Position numbers and translations under genes: made by a program
The notes under the pieces: generated by a model
The model's input: the letters and a program-made list of their open reading frames with translations, nothing else
The model's database searches: none
What the model was told of the DNA's origin: nothing
Shown here: in pieces, positions 47,589-55,305 of the stretch
Position numbering within the stretch: position 1 is the stretch's first letter
Layout: the number at the start of each line of letters is the position of its first letter
Origin: Novosphingobium sp. MD-1
GTDB taxonomy: Bacteria > Pseudomonadota > Alphaproteobacteria > Sphingomonadales > Sphingomonadaceae
Length of the DNA: 64,000 nt
Reading direction: 5' to 3'
NCBI RefSeq assembly: GCF_001014975.1
Contig: NZ_BBXA01000030.1
Span: 513,501 to 577,500 of the forward strand

Positions 47589-48307
47589 TGGCGATCCGCG
47601 TGACGATACTGGCGGTGCCGGCCCTCATGGCTGGTGTTGCGACCGCGCAGGCGCAGGGTATACCCTCGTTCGGCGTGGAGGCGACGACCGACGAGGTTCG
47701 TCGCGGGCTGAGCTGGAGCGAGGGCAAGGCAAGCGCTTCGGCAGACGCTGCGGTTTCCCTCGCGGGTTTCGACCTGTCCGCGCGAATGGCGGCCACGCGC
47801 GGCGCGGCGCGGCATCTGGGCGCGGATGCCGTGGCCGATCTGACGCTGGCACGCCGCTGGACGATCGGCCTGTTCGACGTGAGCGCGCTGGTTTCCGGGC
47901 ATCTGTTCGCAGGCGCGGACGATGCCGCTCACTATGCCGAACTGGGGCTGGGCGCGAGCTATGCGCTGGGGCCGGCGCGGATCGGAGCCGGTGCGCGCTA
48001 TGCCCCGCGGCAAAGCGCGATCGGCGGCGACAACCTGTACTTCTATGGCGATGCCGCGCTGGGCATTCCGGCAACACCGTTCAGCCTTTCGGCCTCGCTC
48101 GGCCATTCGCGGGGTAGCGTGCGCGATCCCGCGCGCGCGGCGCGGCTGCGACCGCACGGGGCCTATACCGACTGGAGGATTGGCGCGGACTATGCACGGG
48201 GTCCGCTGCTGGTTGGGCTGGATTATACAGGGACCGATGTGAAGGACGGAGCGCCCGGCGGCCACACGGGCGACCGGGTGATCGGGCGCGTGCGGCTGTC
48301 GTTCTGA
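47588..48307 (+). CDS. TorF-like putative outer-membrane porin
   Basis: An exported protein of 239 residues. A signal peptide (MAIRVTILAVPALMAGVATA, cleavage near AQAQ) is followed by IPSFGVEATTDEVRRGLSWSEGKASASADA, similar to the N-terminus of the TIGR02001/TorF family, and alternating beta strands. It ends VIGRVRLSF, with the terminal aromatic residue usual for outer-membrane beta barrels. Transport role is inferred from the family. It is coupled to the secreted protein gene just before it. Two convergent genes meet 68 bp downstream, at a hairpin. Confidence 0.78.
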   Translation: MAIRVTILAVPALMAGVATAQAQGIPSFGVEATTDEVRRGLSWSEGKASASADAAVSLAGFDLSARMAATRGAARHLGADAVADLTLARRWTIGLFDVSALVSGHLFAGADDAAHYAELGLGASYALGPARIGAGARYAPRQSAIGGDNLYFYGDAALGIPATPFSLSASLGHSRGSVRDPARAARLRPHGAYTDWRIGADYARGPLLVGLDYTGTDVKDGAPGGHTGDRVIGRVRLSF

Positions 48308-48338
48308 AGGACCAGCGTTCTAACGGTCGGCGAAGCGT

Positions 48339-48368
48339 CCGGCCCTTCCTGCACGGGGGAAGGGCCGG
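48339..48368. terminator. Hairpin between convergent genes (no T run)
   Basis: A perfect 11-bp stem, CCGGCCCTTCC / GGAAGGGCCGG, with an 8-base loop lies between the porin-like gene and the peroxiredoxin gene. Neither flank has a T run, so it is at best a weak or factor-assisted terminator, or a barrier to 3' decay. Confidence 0.5.
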
Positions 48369-48375
48369 AAAGCGC

Positions 48376-48855
48376 TCAGAGGTTTTCGAGCATGTATTCG
48401 GCAGAGCTGACCTTGAAATCGCCCGGCGCTTCGACGTTGAGCTGCTCGACCACGCCATCGTTCACCACCATCGAGAAGCGCTGGCCGCGCGTGCCGAGGC
48501 CGAAGCCCGAGCCATCCATGGTGAGGCCCACGGCCTTGGCGAAATCGCCATTGCCGTCCGCCAGCATGGTCACGTCGGGCGAGCCACTGGCCGCACCCCA
48601 CGCCTTCATCACGAAGGGATCGTTAACCGCCGTGCAGGCGATTTCATCAATGCCCTTGGCCTTGAGATCGGCGGCCTTCTCGACGAAGCCCGGCAGGTGC
48701 TTGGCCGAACAGGTGGGCGTGAACGCACCGGGAACCGAGAACAGGGCGACCTTCTTGCCCTTGAAGTAGTCGGCGCTCTGCACCGCTTCCGGGCCTTCCG
48801 CCGTGGCCTTGACCAGCTTCACGTCGGGCAGCTTTTCTCCAACCGCAATCGTCAT
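48376..48855 (-). CDS. Peroxiredoxin (Prx5/PrxII type)
   Basis: A thiol peroxidase of 159 residues that reduces hydrogen peroxide and organic peroxides with glutathione or thioredoxin/glutaredoxin. The peroxidatic Cys is C49 in VPGAFTPTCSAKHLPGF, the exact Prx5 signature; a second Cys (C74, IACTAVND) lies at the site often used by this class. The frame extends upstream to 48951, but the ATG at 48855 gives TIAVGEKLPDVKL, the usual start. Nearby grxC and trxA are possible partners. Confidence 0.93.
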   Translation of the reverse strand: MTIAVGEKLPDVKLVKATAEGPEAVQSADYFKGKKVALFSVPGAFTPTCSAKHLPGFVEKAADLKAKGIDEIACTAVNDPFVMKAWGAASGSPDVTMLADGNGDFAKAVGLTMDGSGFGLGTRGQRFSMVVNDGVVEQLNVEAPGDFKVSSAEYMLENL

Positions 48856-49178
48856 CCCCAATATCCTTTCTTCTGGATGTGCCGCCCGGACCTGTCGGCC
48901 GGGTCTATGACAGCAGGGAGGATATAGGCCGGCCGCAAGACGGTGCAACACAAGCGCAAGCGCGGGGGAGAAATTTCGTCGGTGGGGAAGGGCATCCCGC
49001 CCGGTCCTGCGCGGTTTGCGGGTTTGCGTTCTTTCGAGACGTTAATGCAGCCATATAAAGTTTCCTTTATATTGCGTCCGCTCGTGCAAGCGGCTAAGGC
49101 GGCGGCAGACCCGCCAACCTGTCGGCCGCTATCGTGTGGTCCGGCGGGCGGGCTTGAACTCATCCAGGAGAATGCTTC
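48856..49178. other. Intergenic region between the peroxiredoxin gene and ahcY
   Basis: About 323 bp between divergent genes. It contains the ATATAAAG palindrome described next and a GC-rich stretch (49078-49148). I searched by eye for the SAH riboswitch and found no match. A weak Shine-Dalgarno (CAGGAGAA) precedes ahcY at 49165-49172. Promoters for both genes are expected here. Confidence 0.6.
49053..49072. promoter_or_regulatory. Palindromic candidate operator of ahcY
   Basis: ATATAAAG-TTTC-CTTTATAT: perfect 8-bp arms in an otherwise GC-rich promoter, 107 bp before ahcY. ArsR-family SahR regulators of the S-adenosylhomocysteine cycle use AT-rich dyads, so such a regulator is the leading guess; the family link is inferred and no regulator gene lies in the window. 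Confidence 0.5.
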
Positions 49179-50588
49179 GTGGCCAGCGTGCTCGATGCCG
49201 AAAAGGACTATGTGATCGCCGATATCGGGCTTGCCGACTTCGGCCGCGCGGAAATCGCGATCGCCGAAACCGAAATGCCCGGCCTGATGGCGCTGCGCCA
49301 GGAATTCGGCGCTGCACAGCCGCTCAAGGGCGCGCGCATCACCGGATCGCTGCACATGACGATCCAGACCGCCGTTCTCATCGAAACGCTGGTGGCGCTG
49401 GGCGCCGACGTGCGCTGGGCCACCTGCAACATCTTCTCGACGCAGGACCACGCCGCCGCCGCAATCGCCGCCGCCGGCATCCCCGTGTTCGCGGTAAAGG
49501 GCGAAAGCCTGGCCGACTACTGGGATTACGTCGGTTCGATCTTCGACTGGGGTGATGACCAGACCGCCAACATGATCCTCGACGACGGCGGCGATGCCAC
49601 CATGTTCGCGCTGTGGGGCGCGCGCGTCGAAGCCGGCGAAAAGCTGTTCGAGCCTTCGAACGCCGAGGAAATCGAGTTCGTCCGCGCGCTGACCGCGTTC
49701 CTCAAGAAGAAGCCCGGCTACCTCACCCAGTCGGTGAAGGCCATCAAGGGCGTTTCGGAAGAGACCACCACCGGCGTCCACCGCCTGTATCAGATCGCCA
49801 AGGACGGCAAGCTGCCGTTCCCCGCGATCAACGTGAACGATTCCGTCACCAAGTCGAAGTTCGACAACCTCTATGGCTGCAAGGAATCGCTGGTTGACGC
49901 GATCCGCCGCGCGACCGACGTGATGCTGGCCGGCAAGGTCGCCTGCGTTGCCGGCTTCGGCGATGTGGGCAAGGGCTCCGCCGCCTCGCTGCGCCAGGGC
50001 GGCGCGCGCGTGATGGTCACCGAAATCGATCCGATCTGCGCGCTGCAGGCGGCGATGGAAGGCTATGAAGTCGTCACCATGGAAGAAGCGGTCACGCGCT
50101 GCGACATCTTCGTGACGGCGACCGGCAACGAGGACGTCATCACCGCCGAGCACATGAAGGCGATGAAGCCGATGGCGATCGTCTGCAACATCGGCCACTT
50201 CGACAGCGAGATCCAGATCGCCGCGCTGTCGAACTACAAGTGGACCGAAGTGAAGCCGGGCACCGACCTGGTCGAATTCCCGGACGGCAAGCAGATTATC
50301 GTGCTGGCCAAGGGCCGGCTGGTGAACCTGGGCTGCGCCACCGGCCACCCCAGCTTCGTCATGTCGTCCAGCTTCACCAACCAGACGCTGGCGCAGATCG
50401 AACTGTTCACCAAGTCTGACCAGTACAAGAACGATGTCTACGTGCTGCCCAAGCACCTCGACGAAAAGGTGGCCGCGCTTCACCTCGAAAAGCTGGGCGT
50501 GAAGCTGTCGAAGCTCTCGCCCAAGCAGGCGGCCTACATCGGCGTTTCGGAAGCGGGACCGTTCAAGCCGGATCATTACCGCTACTGA
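49179..50588 (+). CDS. ahcY: Adenosylhomocysteinase (S-adenosylhomocysteine hydrolase)
   Basis: Hydrolyses S-adenosylhomocysteine to adenosine and homocysteine, keeping methylation reactions running. The 469-residue NAD-dependent enzyme shows [23 protein letters not shown]-like [20 protein letters not shown], the NAD-binding [20 protein letters not shown], and the C-terminal [10 protein letters not shown] that closes the active site. It contains the roughly 40-residue insertion ([20 protein letters not shown] region) usual in bacteria. The start GTG at 49179 ([15 protein letters not shown]) is preceded by CAGGAGAA. It ends before a terminator and is followed by divL. Confidence 0.97.
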   Translation: MASVLDAEKDYVIADIGLADFGRAEIAIAETEMPGLMALRQEFGAAQPLKGARITGSLHMTIQTAVLIETLVALGADVRWATCNIFSTQDHAAAAIAAAGIPVFAVKGESLADYWDYVGSIFDWGDDQTANMILDDGGDATMFALWGARVEAGEKLFEPSNAEEIEFVRALTAFLKKKPGYLTQSVKAIKGVSEETTTGVHRLYQIAKDGKLPFPAINVNDSVTKSKFDNLYGCKESLVDAIRRATDVMLAGKVACVAGFGDVGKGSAASLRQGGARVMVTEIDPICALQAAMEGYEVVTMEEAVTRCDIFVTATGNEDVITAEHMKAMKPMAIVCNIGHFDSEIQIAALSNYKWTEVKPGTDLVEFPDGKQIIVLAKGRLVNLGCATGHPSFVMSSSFTNQTLAQIELFTKSDQYKNDVYVLPKHLDEKVAALHLEKLGVKLSKLSPKQAAYIGVSEAGPFKPDHYRY

Positions 50589-50629
50589 CCCGTCGCCGCT
50601 ACGGCGGCCAGGCGATTTGGAAATGCGAT

Positions 50630-50662
50630 ACGGCCCCCCAGCATGGCTGCGGGGGCCGTTTT
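50630..50662 (+). terminator. Intrinsic terminator after ahcY
   Basis: ACGGCCCCC(CA)GCA / TGCGGGGGCCGT with a TGGC loop and TTTTC following. It lies 42 bp after the ahcY stop and separates ahcY from the divL operon. Confidence 0.85.
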
Positions 50663-50775
50663 CGTGGGAGCCGCCTTGCGGCTTCGCACGATATGGTGGC
50701 TTTCGCGGCGCTCCTCACCAGATTTGAAGTGCGTGCCGGTTGTCATCGGCGCAAGGCCCGCATAGCGAGGGGCGG

Positions 50776-53127
50776 ATGCTTCTGAACCAGACCGTGCTGG
50801 TCATCGTGGGATTGCTGGTTGCCGCATGGACCGTTGCGGCGGGCTGGGCCGTGCTTGTCGCGCGCGGGCGGGCGCGCAAGGCCGAAGCACACCACCGGCT
50901 GGCGCGCCGGCTGACGCGGATGGTGGACGAATCGCCGGCCCTGCCGTTGCTGGTGCGGGCCGACGGGCGGATCGAGGGGCCATCGCGGCTGGCGGGCTGG
51001 CTCGGCCTCGATGCCATGCCGGGCTATCTTTCCGAACTCGATGCCGGCGATGCCAGCGATCGCGGCCTCAACGAAGTGCAGCTTTCGCAACTGAGCGATG
51101 CCGTGCGCCGCGCGCAGAAGACCGGCGCGGCATTCCGCATGGTGCTGACCCCGCGCGGCGGCACGCGCTGCCTGGCGGTGCGCGGGCATCTGGCCGACCC
51201 GCAGGTTTCCCCTGGCGGTTCCGCGCTCGTGTGGTTCTTCGATTTCAGCGATAGCGAGGCCGAGCTGCGCAAGCTGCGCGCGGAAGCGGCCGGGGCGCGC
51301 GCCGATTTCGCCGGCCTTTCCGGCTTGATCGAGGCGGCGCCGCTGCCAATGTGGTTTCGCGGTCCCGACATGGAATTGCGGCTGGTCAACAGCGCCTATG
51401 TGAAGGCCGTGGGGGCCAAGAGCGCGGACGATGTCGTCACGCAAGGCATCGAACTGATCGAGGCGGCCGACGGGCTGACCGCGGCGCAAGTGGCGCGGCA
51501 CGTGCTGGCGCGCAAGGCGCCGGTCGAACGCATCGTGTCCGCCACGATCGGCGGCCAGCGCCGCTCGGTGCGGGTCAGCGACCTGCCGCTGGGGGATGAA
51601 GGTGTCGCCGGCTATGCCGTGGACATCGAGGAACTGGAGGAACTGATGCGCCAGTTCCGCCGGTTCCGCGAAGCACAGCGCGAGATGCTGGATACGCTGT
51701 CCGCCGGCATCGCGCAGTTCGACGAGCGCCGGAACCTCGTTTTCGCCAACCAGCCGTTCCTGCGCATCTTCGGCGTGCCACAGGCGTGGGTGGCCGATAC
51801 CCCGCCGTTCGACCGCGTGCTGGATCGCATCCGCGATGCCGGGCGCCTGCCCGAAGTGCGCGATTTTCCCGAATGGCGCCGCGAGCGGCAGGGCTGGTTC
51901 CTGGCGCGCGATCCCCGCGAGGAATCGTGGCATCTTCACGATGGCACGCATTTGCGCGTGGTGGGCCAGCCGATGCCCGATGGCGGGCTGCTGATGATCT
52001 TCGAGGACCGCACCGAACAGCTCCAGCTTTCGGCGACGCGCGACACGCTGCTGCGCACGCGCACGGCCACCTTCGACAACCTGTTCGAAGCGCTGGCCGT
52101 GTTCGCGCCCGATGGCCGGTTGCAGCTGTGGAACCGCCGCTTCGTGGCCGAATGGGGGCTGGAGGACAGCTTCCTCGATACCCACCCGCGCGCTGACGTG
52201 CTGCTCACCCGCATCGCCCAGCAATTGAAGCGTCCGTCGCAAGTCGGCACGATCGGCCAGGTGATCCAGGCGGCGACGCTGGAGCGCCGCCAGCGCAGCG
52301 GGCGGCTGGCGCTAGCCGACGGGCGCTATCTTGAATTCGCGGGCGTGCCGTTGCCCGATGGCAACGGACTGCTGACGGTGCTGGATATCACGGATTCGCA
52401 GAAGGCCGAAACCGCGCTGCGCGAACGCAATGCGGCGCTGGTGGAAGCCGATGCGGTGAAAACGCGCTTCATCGCCAACATGAGCTATGAATTCCGCACG
52501 CCGCTGACCTCGATCGGCGGGTTTGCCGAACTGCTGCAAAGCGGTATCGCCGGTGAACTGACGCCGCAGGGCCAGGAATACGTGGCGGCGATCCTCGCCT
52601 CGGTCGAGCGGCTGGGCGAGCAGATCGAGAACGTGCTCGACCTGTCGCAGAGCGAGGCTGGCACGCTGCCGCTGGCGCGCGATCCGGTGGAGATTTTTCC
52701 CCTGCTGACCGGCGTCGTCAAGGAACGCTCGGACCGGATTTCCGCCGCGGGCCTGTCGCTCGACTTGCGCGGCAATGCCTCGGTCGGCACGGTGACGGGC
52801 GATGCGCGGCGGCTGGCGCGGGCCTTTGGGCAACTGGTGGACAACGCCATCGCCGCCACGCCGGAAGGCGGGCGCATTCTGATCGAATGCACGCGCCAGC
52901 GCCAGGGGGTGCGGGTGGTGATTTCGGACAACGGCGGCGGCATGGAGCCGGCGGTGCTGGCGCGCGCGATGGAGGGCCTGAAGGTCACGCCCGATGGCCG
53001 CGCGGCGGAGCGGCGGCAGGGATTGGGCTTGCCGCTGGTGCGGCAATTGGTGGAAGCGCACGGCGGCACCATCGAGCTTCTGTCCGAACCGGGGCAGGGC
53101 ACCGCCGCGATCGTGGACCTGCCGTGA
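50776..53127 (+). CDS. divL: DivL-type sensor pseudokinase with tyrosine at the phospho-acceptor site
   Basis: A membrane-anchored PAS kinase of 783 residues. One membrane segment (TVLVIVGLLVAAWTVAAGWAVLVA, about 5-28) precedes at least three PAS-like domains to about residue 555. The HisKA-like helix reads ANMSYEFRTPLTSIGGFAELL, with Y571 where a kinase has His. The ATPase domain keeps N (LVDNAIAATPEGG), G1 (DNGGGM) and G2 (GLGLPLVRQL). DivL of Caulobacter has the same Tyr substitution and length; it controls CckA, and thus CtrA, by binding DivK. A good Shine-Dalgarno (GAGGGGCGG) decides ATG 50776 over a GTG at 50740. The stop overlaps tsaE by GTGA. Confidence 0.92.
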   Translation: MLLNQTVLVIVGLLVAAWTVAAGWAVLVARGRARKAEAHHRLARRLTRMVDESPALPLLVRADGRIEGPSRLAGWLGLDAMPGYLSELDAGDASDRGLNEVQLSQLSDAVRRAQKTGAAFRMVLTPRGGTRCLAVRGHLADPQVSPGGSALVWFFDFSDSEAELRKLRAEAAGARADFAGLSGLIEAAPLPMWFRGPDMELRLVNSAYVKAVGAKSADDVVTQGIELIEAADGLTAAQVARHVLARKAPVERIVSATIGGQRRSVRVSDLPLGDEGVAGYAVDIEELEELMRQFRRFREAQREMLDTLSAGIAQFDERRNLVFANQPFLRIFGVPQAWVADTPPFDRVLDRIRDAGRLPEVRDFPEWRRERQGWFLARDPREESWHLHDGTHLRVVGQPMPDGGLLMIFEDRTEQLQLSATRDTLLRTRTATFDNLFEALAVFAPDGRLQLWNRRFVAEWGLEDSFLDTHPRADVLLTRIAQQLKRPSQVGTIGQVIQAATLERRQRSGRLALADGRYLEFAGVPLPDGNGLLTVLDITDSQKAETALRERNAALVEADAVKTRFIANMSYEFRTPLTSIGGFAELLQSGIAGELTPQGQEYVAAILASVERLGEQIENVLDLSQSEAGTLPLARDPVEIFPLLTGVVKERSDRISAAGLSLDLRGNASVGTVTGDARRLARAFGQLVDNAIAATPEGGRILIECTRQRQGVRVVISDNGGGMEPAVLARAMEGLKVTPDGRAAERRQGLGLPLVRQLVEAHGGTIELLSEPGQGTAAIVDLP

Positions 53128-53579
53128 GCGAGCGCGTTCCCCTGCCCGATATCGCCGCGACCGAGGCGCTGGCCGCGCGGATCGCCGGGCGGTTGCGGCC
53201 CGGCGACGTGGTGGCGCTTTCGGGCGGGCTGGGCGCGGGCAAGACCACGCTGGCGCGCGCGGTGATCGCCGCGCTGGGGCACGAGGGCGAGGTGCCTTCG
53301 CCCAGTTTCGCGATCATCGAATGCTACGATCCGCCGACGGTGCGCCTGCCGCTGGTGCACGCGGACTTCTATCGGCTGGAAGACCCTTCCGAAGTGGAGG
53401 AACTGGGGCTGGATGACTATCGCATGGGGGCGGCGATGCTGGCCGAATGGCCCGAACACGCCGGCGGCTTTGCCCACGAGCGCGGTTGCCTTTCAATCCT
53501 GTTGGAATCGGCGGAAAGCGGGCGCACGGCCATTGTCGAGCCGGGGCCGGATTGGATAGAGCGCGGATCATGGACCTGA
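53124..53579 (+). CDS. tsaE: tRNA t6A-synthesis ATPase TsaE
   Basis: An ATPase of 151 residues that works with TsaB and TsaD to make N6-threonylcarbamoyladenosine at position 37 of ANN-decoding tRNAs. The Walker A is GGLGAGKTT (34-42), followed by SPSFAIIECY and the HADFYRLEDPSEVEELGLDDY segment, which is diagnostic. The start is GTG at 53124, coupled to divL by the GTGA overlap. It overlaps amgK by 10 bases. divL-tsaE adjacency is known in other alphaproteobacteria. Confidence 0.93.
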   Translation: MSERVPLPDIAATEALAARIAGRLRPGDVVALSGGLGAGKTTLARAVIAALGHEGEVPSPSFAIIECYDPPTVRLPLVHADFYRLEDPSEVEELGLDDYRMGAAMLAEWPEHAGGFAHERGCLSILLESAESGRTAIVEPGPDWIERGSWT

Positions 53580-54565
53580 CGATACCCGATGGCGTCCCCG
53601 TTGGCGTCGAAGCGTTTCTGGCCGAAGCCGGCTGGACCGGTGCGATGATCGATCCGCTGCCCGGCGATGCCTCGTTCCGCCGCTACTTCCGCATTCGCGG
53701 CGGGGCTGGCGATGCGATGCTCATGCACGCGCCACCGCCGCAGGAAGATCCCGCGCCGTTCCTGCGCGCGGCGAAGTGGCTCGATGCCAACGGGTTGCGC
53801 GCACCGCGCATTCTGGCCGAACGGGCGGAGGAGGGCTTCGTCCTGCTCGAAGACTTCGGCGACGTGCGGATGCGCGAATATGTCGAGGCCTGGCCGCAGG
53901 ACGAGGAGGCGGTCTATCGCGCCGCGATCGACGCGCTGCTCAAGGCCGGCACGCTCCCCGCCGGGCCGTTCCCGCCCTATGGCATGGCGGAGTACTTGCG
54001 CGAGACCAAGCTGTTCACCGACTGGTTCTGCCCCGCGCGCGGGCTGCAGGTCGACGCGCGCGGCTGGGCCGCGGCGTGGGAAGAGGTGCTGACGCCGCTG
54101 CTGGCCCGGCAGGGCGAGGGCGTGACGGTGCTGCGCGATTACCACGCCGAAAACATCATGCTGCTGGGCGGTACGGGCGATCAGGGCCTGCTCGATTTCC
54201 AGGACGCGCTGGCCGGCCATCGGGCCTATGACCTCGTTTCGCTGTTGCAGGACGCGCGGCGCGACGTGAGTCCCGAACTCGAAGCGGCGATGTTCGACTA
54301 TTACGTCGAGCGGGCGCGGCCGGGCGATGATTTCCTCGCCGACTACGCGGTGCTGGGCGCGCAGCGCAACGCCAAGATCGTGGGGATTTTCGTGCGCCTG
54401 TGGAAGCGCGACGGCAAGCCGCGCTACCTTGGCTATATCCCCCGCGTGTGGGCAATGCTCGAACGCGATCTGGCGCACCCCGCGCTGGCGCCGGTGGCGC
54501 GCTGGTTCGATGCGAATATCCCGGGCGAGGTGCGCGCGGCGGGCGGCGGGGTGTTTTTGGTATGA
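53570..54565 (+). CDS. amgK: N-acetylmuramate/N-acetylglucosamine anomeric kinase AmgK
   Basis: An APH-fold sugar kinase of 331 residues that phosphorylates MurNAc (or GlcNAc) at C1 during peptidoglycan recycling. The APH catalytic loop is LRDYHAENIMLL and the metal site LLDFQDALAGHRAYDL. AmgK with MurU bypasses the fosfomycin-sensitive MurA route in pseudomonads and several alphaproteobacteria. The next gene is a MurU-type uridylyltransferase in ATGA overlap, which is strong support for this assignment over an antibiotic kinase. It overlaps the end of tsaE by 10 bp, so translational coupling is expected. Confidence 0.9.
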   Translation: MDLTIPDGVPVGVEAFLAEAGWTGAMIDPLPGDASFRRYFRIRGGAGDAMLMHAPPPQEDPAPFLRAAKWLDANGLRAPRILAERAEEGFVLLEDFGDVRMREYVEAWPQDEEAVYRAAIDALLKAGTLPAGPFPPYGMAEYLRETKLFTDWFCPARGLQVDARGWAAAWEEVLTPLLARQGEGVTVLRDYHAENIMLLGGTGDQGLLDFQDALAGHRAYDLVSLLQDARRDVSPELEAAMFDYYVERARPGDDFLADYAVLGAQRNAKIVGIFVRLWKRDGKPRYLGYIPRVWAMLERDLAHPALAPVARWFDANIPGEVRAAGGGVFLV

Positions 54566-55284
54566 CCAAGCCTCTCGCCAGCGATGTGGCCATGGTCATG
54601 GCCGCTGGCATCGGTAAGCGGATGCGCCCGCTGACCGCGACGCGGCCCAAGCCGCTGGTGCGCGTGGCGGGCAAGCCGCTGATCGACTACGCGCTCGACA
54701 AGCTGGAAGAAGCCGGCGTCGCGCGCGCGGTGGTCAACGTCCATTACCTGCCCGATCAGATCGAGGCCTATCTCGAACAGAGGCAGCACCCCGCGATTTC
54801 GATCTCGGACGAACGCGATGCCCTGCTGGAAACCGGCGGCGGCATGATCCGCGCCTTGCCGTTGATCGATGCCGATCCGTTTTTCTGCGTGAACAGCGAC
54901 AACATCTGGCTCGATGGCCCGCGCAACGCCTTCGGCGCGTTGAGCGATGCGTGGGACCCTGAGAAGATGGACGCGCTGCTGCTGCTGGTGAACCATGCGC
55001 GTGCGTTCAACTTCCAGGGGCCGGGCGATTTCCATCTCGATCAGGAAGGGCGGATCACGCGCCGCCGGCCCGGCCGGATCGCGCCGTTCATCTACACCGG
55101 GTTGCAGATCGTGTCGCACCGCCTGCTGCGCGACGCGCCCGAGGGATCGTTCTCCACCGGCGTGCTGTGGAACCGTGCCATTGCCGAAGGGCGGCTTCAT
55201 GGCGTGTCGCATACCGGGCTGTGGTACGAGGTCGGCGAGCCGCAGATGATCGCGCCGACCGAGGCCGCGCTGACCCGGATGTGA
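54562..55284 (+). CDS. murU: N-acetylmuramate alpha-1-phosphate uridylyltransferase MurU
   Basis: Transfers UMP to MurNAc-1-phosphate, giving UDP-MurNAc that re-enters peptidoglycan synthesis. The 240-residue nucleotidyltransferase has the nucleotide loop MAAGIGKRMRPLTATRPKPLV at about 13-33, the sugar-binding LLETGGGMIRAL and the metal aspartates in FCVNSDNIWLDG. The combination with AmgK in one operon makes MurU more likely than a glucose- or mannose-1-phosphate enzyme. The gene begins in an ATGA overlap with amgK. addB follows after 21 bp. Confidence 0.9.
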   Translation: MTKPLASDVAMVMAAGIGKRMRPLTATRPKPLVRVAGKPLIDYALDKLEEAGVARAVVNVHYLPDQIEAYLEQRQHPAISISDERDALLETGGGMIRALPLIDADPFFCVNSDNIWLDGPRNAFGALSDAWDPEKMDALLLLVNHARAFNFQGPGDFHLDQEGRITRRRPGRIAPFIYTGLQIVSHRLLRDAPEGSFSTGVLWNRAIAEGRLHGVSHTGLWYEVGEPQMIAPTEAALTRM

Positions 55285-55305
55285 CGCGGCGATGAGCGAG
55301 AGCCA

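Noticed and set aside
48940..49178. SAH riboswitch ahead of ahcY
   Set aside because: No stretch matched the conserved core of that riboswitch by eye; the palindrome found is of DNA-operator type. A covariance-model search would settle it.
53570..54565. Aminoglycoside resistance kinase
   Set aside because: The APH fold is present, but coupling to a MurU-type gene and the DFQDA site fit the cell-wall sugar kinase AmgK much better.
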